A stretch of DNA of 64,000 nucleotides from Leptospira ilyithenensis (GTDB lineage: Bacteria; Spirochaetota; Leptospiria; Leptospirales; Leptospiraceae): contig NZ_RQHV01000061.1 of assembly GCF_004771005.1 (NCBI RefSeq), positions 186,001-250,000 of the forward strand. The letters are read 5' to 3'. Of the stretch, positions 30,539-39,471 are shown in pieces. The position numbers were made by a program, and so were the translations under genes. A model generated the notes under the pieces. The model did no database searches, was not told where the DNA came from, and saw only the letters and a program-made list of their open reading frames with translations. The first letter of the stretch is position 1. Every line of letters starts with the position of its first letter.

Positions 30539-32554
30539 TTACAATCTCGCAAGTTGCAACTGGAGGTGTTCTGCGATTTTATCAAAATCCTCATTTTGAA
30601 TCACTGCTTTATAGGAGGAGGCGACGATAGGATGTTTCCTCTCATCCAAATGAATCAGGTTTGGTAAAACCTTTAAGCCGTAAAAACCATTGGTGATTTT
30701 TTCCGGTCTGGTTCCATGGGCAAGATCGTATCCGTATTTTCTGTCTCTTGTGTCCGATCCGAAACAAGCTAACATAAAATCTGTCATTCCTGAGAGTCCG
30801 TTGAAAGTGGCTTGGTCGCCACCAAGAGTCACTCCGATGGATACCATTTCATTGAAAAAACGATTTGAAAGATGGAATAAAGTATTGTCTACGTTCCCAC
30901 CTAATTCTCGTTTGAAGTAACCTTCCACAAGCCCCATTGCTACGGCGTAGATTGTTTTTAAGGCACCGCCCAACTGAACCCCTTTTGTATCGTGGGGATT
31001 GATGGCTGGCCTTGTAAAAACATAGCTGGTATTGAAAAGTAACTGTATCTTTTCGATCAGGGCATCGCTCGAAGCCGAAACTTCGAATCCGGAAATTTTT
31101 CTTTCCATAATCTGATCCGGATAACATGCTCCCGATACAACAGCCAATCTATCTCTTTCAATTCCCAACAAATCAGTCAGGTCTTCCAAGATGAGTCCTT
31201 TTTTCGAACCGGTGAATCCTTTGATCACGTTGGCAATGGGTGATTTATTGTTTTGAAGATACGGTTTGATCTTTGGGAAAATAGAATCGAATTCCCAAGG
31301 GTTCGTTCCCTGAACGAAAAGAGTTGCTTTTTCGAAAACGGACGGATCATCCGAAAAATCTATGTTTGGCGGCAGTTTGTAAATCGGGTAGTGGATGATA
31401 TCTCTTTTTTCCTCATTACTTTGTTTTACAAATTCCGAATTCGGATCATAGATTGTAACTTTTACGTTTTTGTTGGCAAGTACGCAAGCAACCGCCACGG
31501 ACATATTGGATGAACCGATGATCACAATGTTTTCTTCCGGTGTCTTCGGTAGGCTGATCAGTGAATTTGATTTTCCGCTTCCTTTGTATAAGTTCCGATA
31601 TGTTCCATGTTTGTGTTTGTTTAAATTGGAACCGACGAGAAGCGCGAGATTGTCAATGATGAACTGTTTTTTGTCACCTACACCCGGAAATTGAATTTGT
31701 TCGATGTGTTTCGGAAAATGTTCCATTTCCTTTTTTGTAAGTTCACCAACTAACACCGGCTTTCCGATTACCAGTTTTCCTACAGCCTGATTGAATAATA
31801 AACCTTCAATAGGTAGGATTTTATCAGTGCCTTCCAGTGAGATGGGAAGGATTATTTGGTTTGCCACATAATGGTATACCGTATCTACAAATGGCATCAG
31901 TCTTCCGTCTCTGGAACGGGTCCCTTCCGGGAAGATGGAGATGATTTTCCCTTCCGATTTGAGTTTTTGAGAATGGCGGAAGGCGCGCATATTGATTTTG
32001 GTCATCACGTCCGATAGGGAAGGATTGTCAGCCATATCCTTTTTGGAACATACGAGAAGGGTTCCAAACATATAGAGACCAAGTCGGGTGAAGTCTGGTT
32101 CGAAAGCAAGACGCCCTGCGATGAAAACCAGGGATTCGGCGATTTTTCTACCTTCTTCTCCCGTGTTGTAAAGAAGGGTAAAAATGGCCGGGGCATCGAG
32201 ATGGCTCAGGTGGTTGGAAATGAGCGTGACAGGGAACTTTCCAATCACTCCGTTCAATAATTTTAGGTTTTCGACTCCTTCTACGGTAAACTTTTTCATG
32301 ATCGGATCCAGAAATTTCAGCATAAAATCTCTGGGTTCCTTTTTGATGTCAGTGTAGACTCCGATTTCCTCCAATCTGTCCGGTTCCTGGAAAATCTCCA
32401 TCACCTGAGGCTTTGGAGTCGCTTGGGAAAGAACTAAAAATTCTTCTAAGATGGATTTTGCTTCCGCTTGCGAAAGGCCGGATTTCATAAATAAGTGAAT
32501 ATTTTCAAAAAATTCTTTGTGCCATCGCCCCAATGTGGCTTCTTTTTCTGTCAT
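30539..32554 (-). CDS. Fused glycerol-3-phosphate acyltransferase and glycerol-3-phosphate dehydrogenase-like protein
   Basis: 671 residues. The N-terminal part is a PlsC/GPAT-type acyltransferase: helical region (1-80), HX4D motif in SNHLSHLDAP (His115, Asp120) and FPEGTRSRDG (208-217). The stretch FIAGRLAFEPDF...LLVCSKKDM resembles the soluble plastid/chlamydial glycerol-3-phosphate acyltransferases as I recall them. The C-terminal part (about 340-671) is GpsA-like: VIKGFTGSKKG (Lys445), SGACYPD, GGALKTIYAVAMGL (Lys533) and GLSGMTDFMLAC (Asp592). The nucleotide loop GSSNMS lacks the usual GxGxxG glycines. Inferred role: make glycerol-3-phosphate and acylate it in the first steps of phospholipid synthesis. 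Divergent from hisZ. Confidence 0.85.
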   Translation of the reverse strand: MTEKEATLGRWHKEFFENIHLFMKSGLSQAEAKSILEEFLVLSQATPKPQVMEIFQEPDRLEEIGVYTDIKKEPRDFMLKFLDPIMKKFTVEGVENLKLLNGVIGKFPVTLISNHLSHLDAPAIFTLLYNTGEEGRKIAESLVFIAGRLAFEPDFTRLGLYMFGTLLVCSKKDMADNPSLSDVMTKINMRAFRHSQKLKSEGKIISIFPEGTRSRDGRLMPFVDTVYHYVANQIILPISLEGTDKILPIEGLLFNQAVGKLVIGKPVLVGELTKKEMEHFPKHIEQIQFPGVGDKKQFIIDNLALLVGSNLNKHKHGTYRNLYKGSGKSNSLISLPKTPEENIVIIGSSNMSVAVACVLANKNVKVTIYDPNSEFVKQSNEEKRDIIHYPIYKLPPNIDFSDDPSVFEKATLFVQGTNPWEFDSIFPKIKPYLQNNKSPIANVIKGFTGSKKGLILEDLTDLLGIERDRLAVVSGACYPDQIMERKISGFEVSASSDALIEKIQLLFNTSYVFTRPAINPHDTKGVQLGGALKTIYAVAMGLVEGYFKRELGGNVDNTLFHLSNRFFNEMVSIGVTLGGDQATFNGLSGMTDFMLACFGSDTRDRKYGYDLAHGTRPEKITNGFYGLKVLPNLIHLDERKHPIVASSYKAVIQNEDFDKIAEHLQLQLARL

Positions 32555-32621
32555 GTTTGCCCCTAAACCGACATTAATGTAACGAAAGATATTGATTTGT
32601 CTATCCGATTTTTACAAGTGA

Positions 32622-32649
32622 TTGCATAAATCATGTATTTCTCTAATCT
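32622..32649 (+). promoter_or_regulatory. Putative promoter for hisZ-purA
   Basis: TTGCAT (32622-32627) and TAATCT (32644-32649) with a 16-base spacer, 25 bases ahead of the hisZ ATG, in the 120-base gap between divergent genes. Pattern match only. No convincing promoter for the opposite gene was identified. Confidence 0.35.
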
Positions 32650-32674
32650 GTCTTCTTGGGCATAGTTCCCAATC

Positions 32675-33703
32675 ATGAATTCAGCAAAAAAATCAAAACT
32701 TGCAGAAAGAAGATGGATTCCGGACGGATTCCATTTTTTAGGACCGGAAGAAACAAAGAATAGAAGAGTTCTACTCGCAGGACTCATGCAAATATTCGAA
32801 AATAATAATTATTCCGAAATTACTTTACCCTCTTTTGATTATTCATCCTCCTTTCATTCTCATCTGGGAGCTTCCGAATCCGCCTCTATTTTGCGCGCTC
32901 GCGATTGGGACGGATATGAACTTTCTCCTAGCGTGGATCTCACCTTGCAGGTGGTAAAGGGCATGGCTGCCCGTTCCCATTGGGAAGAGAATCAGAACGT
33001 ATATTACGTAGGTCGTAAGATCCGAGATCATAAAAAAAGAAATGCTTCCAGAAGGGAGATCCTCCAAATCGGAGGGGAGTCCATCGGAAACAGCAGCATT
33101 CAAAACATCATCTCTCAAATTCAAATTTTAGAAAAACTTTGGTCATTCACTGCCGGAAAAGAAGCTGTTAGTTTCGCTTTAGGTCATGCAGGGTTACTAT
33201 CTCTTGTCACTGAGATTTTGAGTTGGGAAGAAGAATGGGAAGAAATAACAGCTCAGCTATTATTTACAAAAAATCATACGGAACTCATCAACTTGGCGAG
33301 TCGTAAGAATACAGATCCCCATTCCATTGAAATTTTGAAAATATTTTTAAAGCCTGTCCCTTTTTCCGGGTTTGAAGAGTTCAAAAAAACAATTTTATCC
33401 TTTGATTTTCCTTCGGATCAAAAAAGGAAAGCGGAGGATTATCTTAAAGAAGTCTCCTCTTTAATTACGGAATGGCAAAAAGCAAGTGTTAGCTTTTTTG
33501 GGGTCTGGGACCCGGCATTGATTCGGGATGTAAATTACTATACCGGAATTGTTTTTCAAGGATATAGGGAAGGTCATTCGGAACCGGTATTTGCCGGGGG
33601 AGTTTATGACGGGCTTTATGAAACTTATACCGAATTGAAAAAAGAGGCCTGCGGCTTCGCATTACATATAGATCCAATAGAAGAAGTATTTTCGCAAAGG
33701 TAA
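32675..33703 (+). CDS. hisZ: ATP phosphoribosyltransferase regulatory subunit HisZ-like (histidyl-tRNA synthetase paralogue)
   Basis: 342 residues related to the catalytic core of class II histidyl-tRNA synthetase but lacking the C-terminal anticodon-binding domain. It starts like HisZ (RRWIPDGFHFLGPEETKNRR) and ends with the motif-3-like FAGGVYDGLYE...ACGFALHIDPI, with ALIRDVNYYTGIVFQGY before it. HisZ activates the short form of HisG in histidine synthesis. Gene pair hisZ-purA (8-base gap) is common in other bacteria and supports this choice over a true synthetase. Sequence is divergent; hisG is not in the window. Confidence 0.8.
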   Translation: MNSAKKSKLAERRWIPDGFHFLGPEETKNRRVLLAGLMQIFENNNYSEITLPSFDYSSSFHSHLGASESASILRARDWDGYELSPSVDLTLQVVKGMAARSHWEENQNVYYVGRKIRDHKKRNASRREILQIGGESIGNSSIQNIISQIQILEKLWSFTAGKEAVSFALGHAGLLSLVTEILSWEEEWEEITAQLLFTKNHTELINLASRKNTDPHSIEILKIFLKPVPFSGFEEFKKTILSFDFPSDQKRKAEDYLKEVSSLITEWQKASVSFFGVWDPALIRDVNYYTGIVFQGYREGHSEPVFAGGVYDGLYETYTELKKEACGFALHIDPIEEVFSQR

Positions 33704-33708
33704 GGTAG

Positions 33709-34986
<1,278 letters not shown>

Positions 34987-35023
34987 ATTCTTTTGGGATT
35001 TCGATTATTTTATGTAGTATTGA

Positions 35024-35051
35024 TTGACCGAGTACCCTATGCGATTATTCT
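35024..35051 (+). promoter_or_regulatory. Putative promoter for tRNA-Lys/tRNA-Glu
   Basis: TTGACC (35024-35029) and TATTCT (35046-35051), 16-base spacer, 14 bases ahead of tRNA-Lys. The same -35 hexamer (TTGACC) with a 16-base spacer stands in front of tRNA-Thr at 450, which strengthens both calls. Confidence 0.55.
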
Positions 35052-35064
35052 TGGCAACAGAGCA

Positions 35065-35138
<74 letters not shown>

Positions 35139-35157
35139 CAAGTTTTAGTCCTGTAAT

Positions 35158-35232
35158 GGTGCCATCGTCTAATGGTTAGGACACAAGGTTTTCATCCTTG
35201 CAATCGGGGTTCAATTCCCCGTGGCACTACCA
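35158..35232 (+). tRNA. tRNA-Glu (anticodon TTC)
   Basis: Acceptor GGTGCCA/TGGCACT (first pair G-T), anticodon stem CAAGG/CCTTG with loop TTTTCAT (anticodon TTC), T arm GGGG/CCCC around TTCAATT. Discriminator A35229 and encoded CCA (35230-35232). Its 3' part is antisense to the end of the next gene on the minus strand. Confidence 0.94.
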
Positions 35233-36125
35233 ATCTTACAAACCTTTCTGATTTTACACCCTGAGCATATGGATTCTATCTTTACTCCTTTGCATTTTTG
35301 AATCATCCCGATTCGGGTCAGGTAAAAATCATACAAGAGAGGATCTTCCGGATTTAGATTTTTAAAAAAATTCCGAACATCAATTGCTTCTTTCATCCCG
35401 AATGTTTTTCTTTCCGAAATCCCCAGAATCTTAATCAGTCTTTGGATATGCACATCCAAAGGAAAGGGGAGTTCATTTGCACGGATGATCTTGTAGATTG
35501 CAAAGTCAGGAAATTGCGATCTTACCATCCAACGAAGAAACAAACAGATTCTTTTTTTTGCAGATACGGAATTCGGTTCGCCGATTAAAAATTTCAGTCC
35601 GCTTGCGATCTTATTTGTTTTGTTAAGGGAAATTACCTCGTTCTGCAACGTCTCTTGGAACCGGGCGATCCCGGGTATCGGATCAAATCTGTTTTCCGAA
35701 TCTAAAAAGTATCCTTCTAAAATTCCGGAATCCATGTCTCTGTTAGATGGTTTAAATTTATGGATTAACTTTGCGATGGCTCTAAGAAAGTTCCGGTTGT
35801 CTTCTTTTGTTTGGAATCTGTAATATCCCATTTTCCTGATGCAATCTTCGAAATAGGAATCTTCCCGGTCTATGGAGTCGTAAGGATGCGGACCCAGATT
35901 TTCAAACAAGGGAGTTAAAAACTGTTTGATCGCCTTTACGTTGCCATATGCATACAAAGCGGAGAAGAGGGAGATGATTTCTTTGTCCTTCGCATCTTTG
36001 TATCCGTGAGCAAAGATAATGGGATCGGTAGAGAGATACTTTATATCACTGTATTCCCGGATTGCTTCGTCTAGAGAGGATTTTAATTCCTTAGGAAGAT
36101 TCTTTTGCTTTGGATTTGGCAACAT
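35211..36125 (-). CDS. DUF2400 / TIGR02757 family protein
   Basis: 304 residues. The N-terminal block YLSTDPIIFAHGYKDAKDKE and FSALYAYGNVKAI is characteristic of this conserved family of unknown function. The central PLDVHIQRLIKILGI and the C-terminal cysteines (CKG...CSGCKIRKVC, a four-Cys pattern) recall HhH-GPD-type DNA glycosylases with an iron-sulfur loop; that link is my inference. Its start overlaps the end of HMG-CoA lyase by 35 bases. Its stop (TGA, 35211-35213) and last codons are antisense to the T arm and acceptor of tRNA-Glu. Confidence 0.85.
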   Translation of the reverse strand: MLPNPKQKNLPKELKSSLDEAIREYSDIKYLSTDPIIFAHGYKDAKDKEIISLFSALYAYGNVKAIKQFLTPLFENLGPHPYDSIDREDSYFEDCIRKMGYYRFQTKEDNRNFLRAIAKLIHKFKPSNRDMDSGILEGYFLDSENRFDPIPGIARFQETLQNEVISLNKTNKIASGLKFLIGEPNSVSAKKRICLFLRWMVRSQFPDFAIYKIIRANELPFPLDVHIQRLIKILGISERKTFGMKEAIDVRNFFKNLNPEDPLLYDFYLTRIGMIQKCKGVKIESICSGCKIRKVCKIGSATGN

Positions 36126-37005
36126 AGGTTCTGGAAAGAAGAGGACGGTTTAATGCTTTTTCCATAAGTGAAGATGCATTTACAAGCGCATCCAAATCGA
36201 CTCCTGTATGATAACCTTCTCTTTCCAGGAAATAAACCAGATCTTCCGTCGCTAAATTTCCCGAAGCTCCTTTGGCATAAGGGCATCCTCCTAGTCCCCC
36301 CGCGGAGGAATCGAAAGATCTAAGTCCCATATTCAAAGATTGTTTTACATTGGAAATCGCCATTCCGTAAGTATCATGAAAATGGCCAGCCAACAGGCGT
36401 GACGGAATTTCTTTTAAGAGAACGTTTAAAAGGGATTCTACTTCGCTAGGGACGGCAACTCCGATGGTTTCTCCGAGAGAAATTTCGTAAACACCTGCAT
36501 CCAAAAGTTTTTTTGCTACGGTAAGAGTTTTGTCAGGAGAAATTTTTCCTTCGTAAGGACATGCGATGACAGTGGAAATATAACCCCTTACTTTCACATT
36601 GTCTTCTTTGGCTCTTTGGAAGATTTCCAGGAAAGCAGTGATCGACTCATCTATCGTCTTATTTATATTTTTTTTTGTAAAAGATTCGGAGGAAGCCGTG
36701 AATACCGCCACCTCTTTGAATCCGAGTGAGACCGCTTTTTCGTAACCTTTGATATTGGGAGTGAGGCAGGATAACTGAATCTCAGGGTCAATCGGATTTC
36801 CACCAAATATTAGTTTGGTGAGTTCTTCCGCATCTCCCATTTGGGGAACCCATTCTTTTTTTACGAAAGAAGTGGCTTCAATATGTTGCAGGCCCGTCTT
36901 TGCCAATGCTTGGATAAATTCAAATTTGGCGTCTGTGGGAACGATCGCCTTTTCATTCTGAAGTCCGTCTCGCGGACCAACTTCTGTGATTTTTACGAAA
37001 TTCAC
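36091..37005 (-). CDS. Hydroxymethylglutaryl-CoA lyase
   Basis: 304 residues, a DRE-TIM metallolyase. N-terminal VKITEVGPRDGLQNEK, metal-binding AGHFHDTYGMA and the active-site loop GGLGGCPYAKGASGN (catalytic Cys) are all seen. It cleaves HMG-CoA to acetoacetate and acetyl-CoA, the last step of leucine degradation. Family members used in other pathways usually lack the GGCPYAKGA Cys loop, so the assignment is firm. It overlaps the downstream DUF2400 gene. Confidence 0.94.
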   Translation of the reverse strand: MNFVKITEVGPRDGLQNEKAIVPTDAKFEFIQALAKTGLQHIEATSFVKKEWVPQMGDAEELTKLIFGGNPIDPEIQLSCLTPNIKGYEKAVSLGFKEVAVFTASSESFTKKNINKTIDESITAFLEIFQRAKEDNVKVRGYISTVIACPYEGKISPDKTLTVAKKLLDAGVYEISLGETIGVAVPSEVESLLNVLLKEIPSRLLAGHFHDTYGMAISNVKQSLNMGLRSFDSSAGGLGGCPYAKGASGNLATEDLVYFLEREGYHTGVDLDALVNASSLMEKALNRPLLSRTYVAKSKAKESS

Positions 37006-37079
37006 TTGCCTTTAGACCTTTCTCTGTAACATCTTTCTTTGGGAAACAAAACGCAATAGTTTTTCGTATCAAAAATACA

Positions 37080-37847
37080 ATGTTGCAAATTCGAAATTTA
37101 CGCGTTCATTTTGGGAAATCGGAAATTCTTTCCGGGATTCATCTAACTGCAAATAGGGGAAAAATCACGGGGATCGTCGGCCGTTCGGGCTCAGGGAAAT
37201 CCACATTATTTCGAAGCATTTTGGGTGTCCGCGAGTTAGTCAAATCCTACAGATGCGAAGGGGAAATTCTCTGGGACGGCGAGCCATTACAATCGAAAAA
37301 GTTTAAATCGAATCCTCCCATACAGCCGGTCTTTCAAGATCCTTATTCCTTTTTTTCTCCATTCCATTCCATTTTGGAATCTCTTTTGGAACCGACTAAA
37401 ATTAAAAAAGGAATCTTACTTTCGCCTTCTGCTCGTAAGATGGCATTGGAAAACATCGAATCTTATTTGAATCGTTTCCAATTGGATGGATCACTCCTAA
37501 ACAAAAAAACTAAAGAATTGAGCGGAGGACAGCTCCAAAGATTTGCAATTCTGCGTGCCATACTTTCCGGACCGGAACTAGTTTTGTTGGATGAACCAGT
37601 CACCGCTTTGGATGTTCTTGTCCAAATCAAAATCGTATCTCTTATCAAAGAGTTGAATGAAAAAGATAATTTGGGATTTGTATTGGTATCGCATGACCTG
37701 GGACTTGTTAAGAATCTATGTGATGATTTGTACATTTTGGAAAAGGGAAAAATCATCGAGTTCGGAAATGCGAAAGAAGTGTTTATGAATCCGAAAGAAA
37801 ATTTCACAAGGGCTTTGATCGAAGCGAGGAACCTGAGCGATTTATAA
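37080..37847 (+). CDS. ABC transporter ATPase, oligopeptide/dipeptide type (orphan)
   Basis: 255 residues. Walker A GRSGSGKST (34-42), Q-loop FQDPYSFFSPFHSI in Opp/Dpp/Nik style, signature LSGGQ, Walker B LVLLDEPVTALD and switch His in LVSHDL. No permease or binding protein is nearby, so the substrate is unknown. There is no visible Shine-Dalgarno before the ATG; the ABC fold starts immediately at residue 2, which rules out a later start. Confidence 0.9.
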   Translation: MLQIRNLRVHFGKSEILSGIHLTANRGKITGIVGRSGSGKSTLFRSILGVRELVKSYRCEGEILWDGEPLQSKKFKSNPPIQPVFQDPYSFFSPFHSILESLLEPTKIKKGILLSPSARKMALENIESYLNRFQLDGSLLNKKTKELSGGQLQRFAILRAILSGPELVLLDEPVTALDVLVQIKIVSLIKELNEKDNLGFVLVSHDLGLVKNLCDDLYILEKGKIIEFGNAKEVFMNPKENFTRALIEARNLSDL

Positions 37848-37938
37848 AAACAAACCGGAATCACAAATCATTCGAAACAAATTTTGTAGTATTCCCATAC
37901 CTATATAAAACTTTGGATTAGAAGTAAGGACAAAGTAG

Positions 37939-39435
37939 ATGATCAAGATTTTAGGCCTAAATAAATCTTATGGGAAACAAGTACTTTTCGATGACTTGAA
38001 TTTAAGCATCAATCGAGGGGAAAAGATCGGAATCGTAGGAAGAAACGGACATGGTAAATCCAGTCTTTTTCAAATCATCTTGGGATCCGTGGAAGCGGAT
38101 TCGGGAACAGTGTCTGTTCCTAAAAATTATAAGATAGGACATTTACAACAACATCTTCAATTCACACAAAATACAGTTCTGGAAGAATGTGCACTTGGTC
38201 TTCCCGAAGACGAAGAATACGAAACCTGGAAAGTGGAAAAGATTTTATTCGGATTGGGCTTTACCGAAAAGGATATGGAAAGACATCCTTCCGAGTTTTC
38301 CGGGGGATACCAGATCAGGATGAACCTGGCCAAACTGCTTGTTTCCAGTCCCGATATGCTAATGTTAGATGAGCCGAACAATTATCTTGATATTGTAACG
38401 ATTCGTTGGCTTGAAGATTTTTTAAGAACCTGGGAAGGCGAGATTGTACTCATCACTCATGATAGAAGTTTTATGGACAGCGTTGTGACCCATGTCGTTG
38501 CGATACATAGAACCAAAGCCATCAAAGTGGAAGGCGATACTGAAAAACTTTATACTCAAATCAATCAGGAAGAAGAGATCTACGAAAAAACCCGTTTGAA
38601 TGAAGCTAAAAAGCGTAAACAGGAAGAGATCTTTATAGCAAAATTTAAAGCTAAGGCTAGTTTTGCGAGCCGCACCCAATCCAGAGTGAAAAAGCTGGAA
38701 AAACAAGGTGAAATGAAGGCGCTGGAAAATATAGAAGATTTGGAATTATATTTTAACAGTGCGGGTTTCGGCGCCAATCAGATGTTATCTGCCGAGAACC
38801 TTTCCTTTTCTTATGACGGAAAAGAACCCCTTCTGATCAATGATTTCTCCATCAGTGTGGGGAAAAGAGATAGAATCTGTATCATCGGTAAGAACGGAAA
38901 GGGTAAATCCACTCTGTTAAAGCTGCTAGCGGGCGAACTTGCTACTACCAAGGGAACCGTTACAAAACATCCTATCCTCAAAGAAGGTTATTTCGGTCAG
39001 ACAAATAAACTCAGTATGAACGAGACTGCCACAGTTGTGGAAGAGATCATGAGTGCTGACAAATCTTGTACGGAAGGTAAGGCAAGAAATATCGCCGGTG
39101 GACTTATGTTTTCCGGAGATACCGGTCTGAAAAAGATCAAATTTTTGTCCGGCGGTGAAAAAAGCAGGGTGATGCTCGGCAAAATTCTTGTGACTCCTTC
39201 CCATCTTTTGTTTTTAGATGAACCTACAAACCATTTGGACATGCAGTCTTGCGACTCATTGATTGAAGCGATTGATGAATTTGACGGTTCTGTTGTCATG
39301 GTCACACATAATGAGATGCACTTGAAGAGCGTTGCCACCAAACTGATCATATTCGACAATAATCAGATCACCGTCTATGACGGTTCCTATGATGATTTTC
39401 TTTCCGATATCGGTTGGTCGGACGAGGATGAGTAG
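37939..39435 (+). CDS. ABC-F family ATPase (translation-associated)
   Basis: 498 residues with two ABC cassettes and no membrane segments. First cassette: GRNGHGKSS (about 34-42) and signature FSGGYQ; second: GKNGKGKST and LSGGEKSR. The linker (about 200-260) is helical and Lys/Glu-rich, as in ABC-F proteins that enter the ribosomal E site. Sub-family (EttA, Uup, YbiT-like) is not certain; length and the short end favour a YbiT-like form. It stands alone with a GTAAGGA ribosome-binding site. Confidence 0.92.
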   Translation: MIKILGLNKSYGKQVLFDDLNLSINRGEKIGIVGRNGHGKSSLFQIILGSVEADSGTVSVPKNYKIGHLQQHLQFTQNTVLEECALGLPEDEEYETWKVEKILFGLGFTEKDMERHPSEFSGGYQIRMNLAKLLVSSPDMLMLDEPNNYLDIVTIRWLEDFLRTWEGEIVLITHDRSFMDSVVTHVVAIHRTKAIKVEGDTEKLYTQINQEEEIYEKTRLNEAKKRKQEEIFIAKFKAKASFASRTQSRVKKLEKQGEMKALENIEDLELYFNSAGFGANQMLSAENLSFSYDGKEPLLINDFSISVGKRDRICIIGKNGKGKSTLLKLLAGELATTKGTVTKHPILKEGYFGQTNKLSMNETATVVEEIMSADKSCTEGKARNIAGGLMFSGDTGLKKIKFLSGGEKSRVMLGKILVTPSHLLFLDEPTNHLDMQSCDSLIEAIDEFDGSVVMVTHNEMHLKSVATKLIIFDNNQITVYDGSYDDFLSDIGWSDEDE

Positions 39436-39442
39436 GAATTAA

Positions 39443-39469
39443 AAATCCTCCGACCCGGATTTGTTTTAT
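39443..39469 (+). terminator. Weak hairpin plus T-rich tail after the ABC-F gene
   Basis: AAATCC (39443-39448) pairs with GGATTT (39457-39462) around an eight-base loop, followed by GTTTTATT. Short stem; it may be a weak terminator just ahead of the Tgt fusion gene's ATG (39472). Confidence 0.35.
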
Positions 39470-39471
39470 TC

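Noticed and set aside
32675..33703. Reading the HisZ-like gene as histidyl-tRNA synthetase
   Set aside because: The anticodon-binding domain is missing and the length is short; the purA neighbour favours HisZ.
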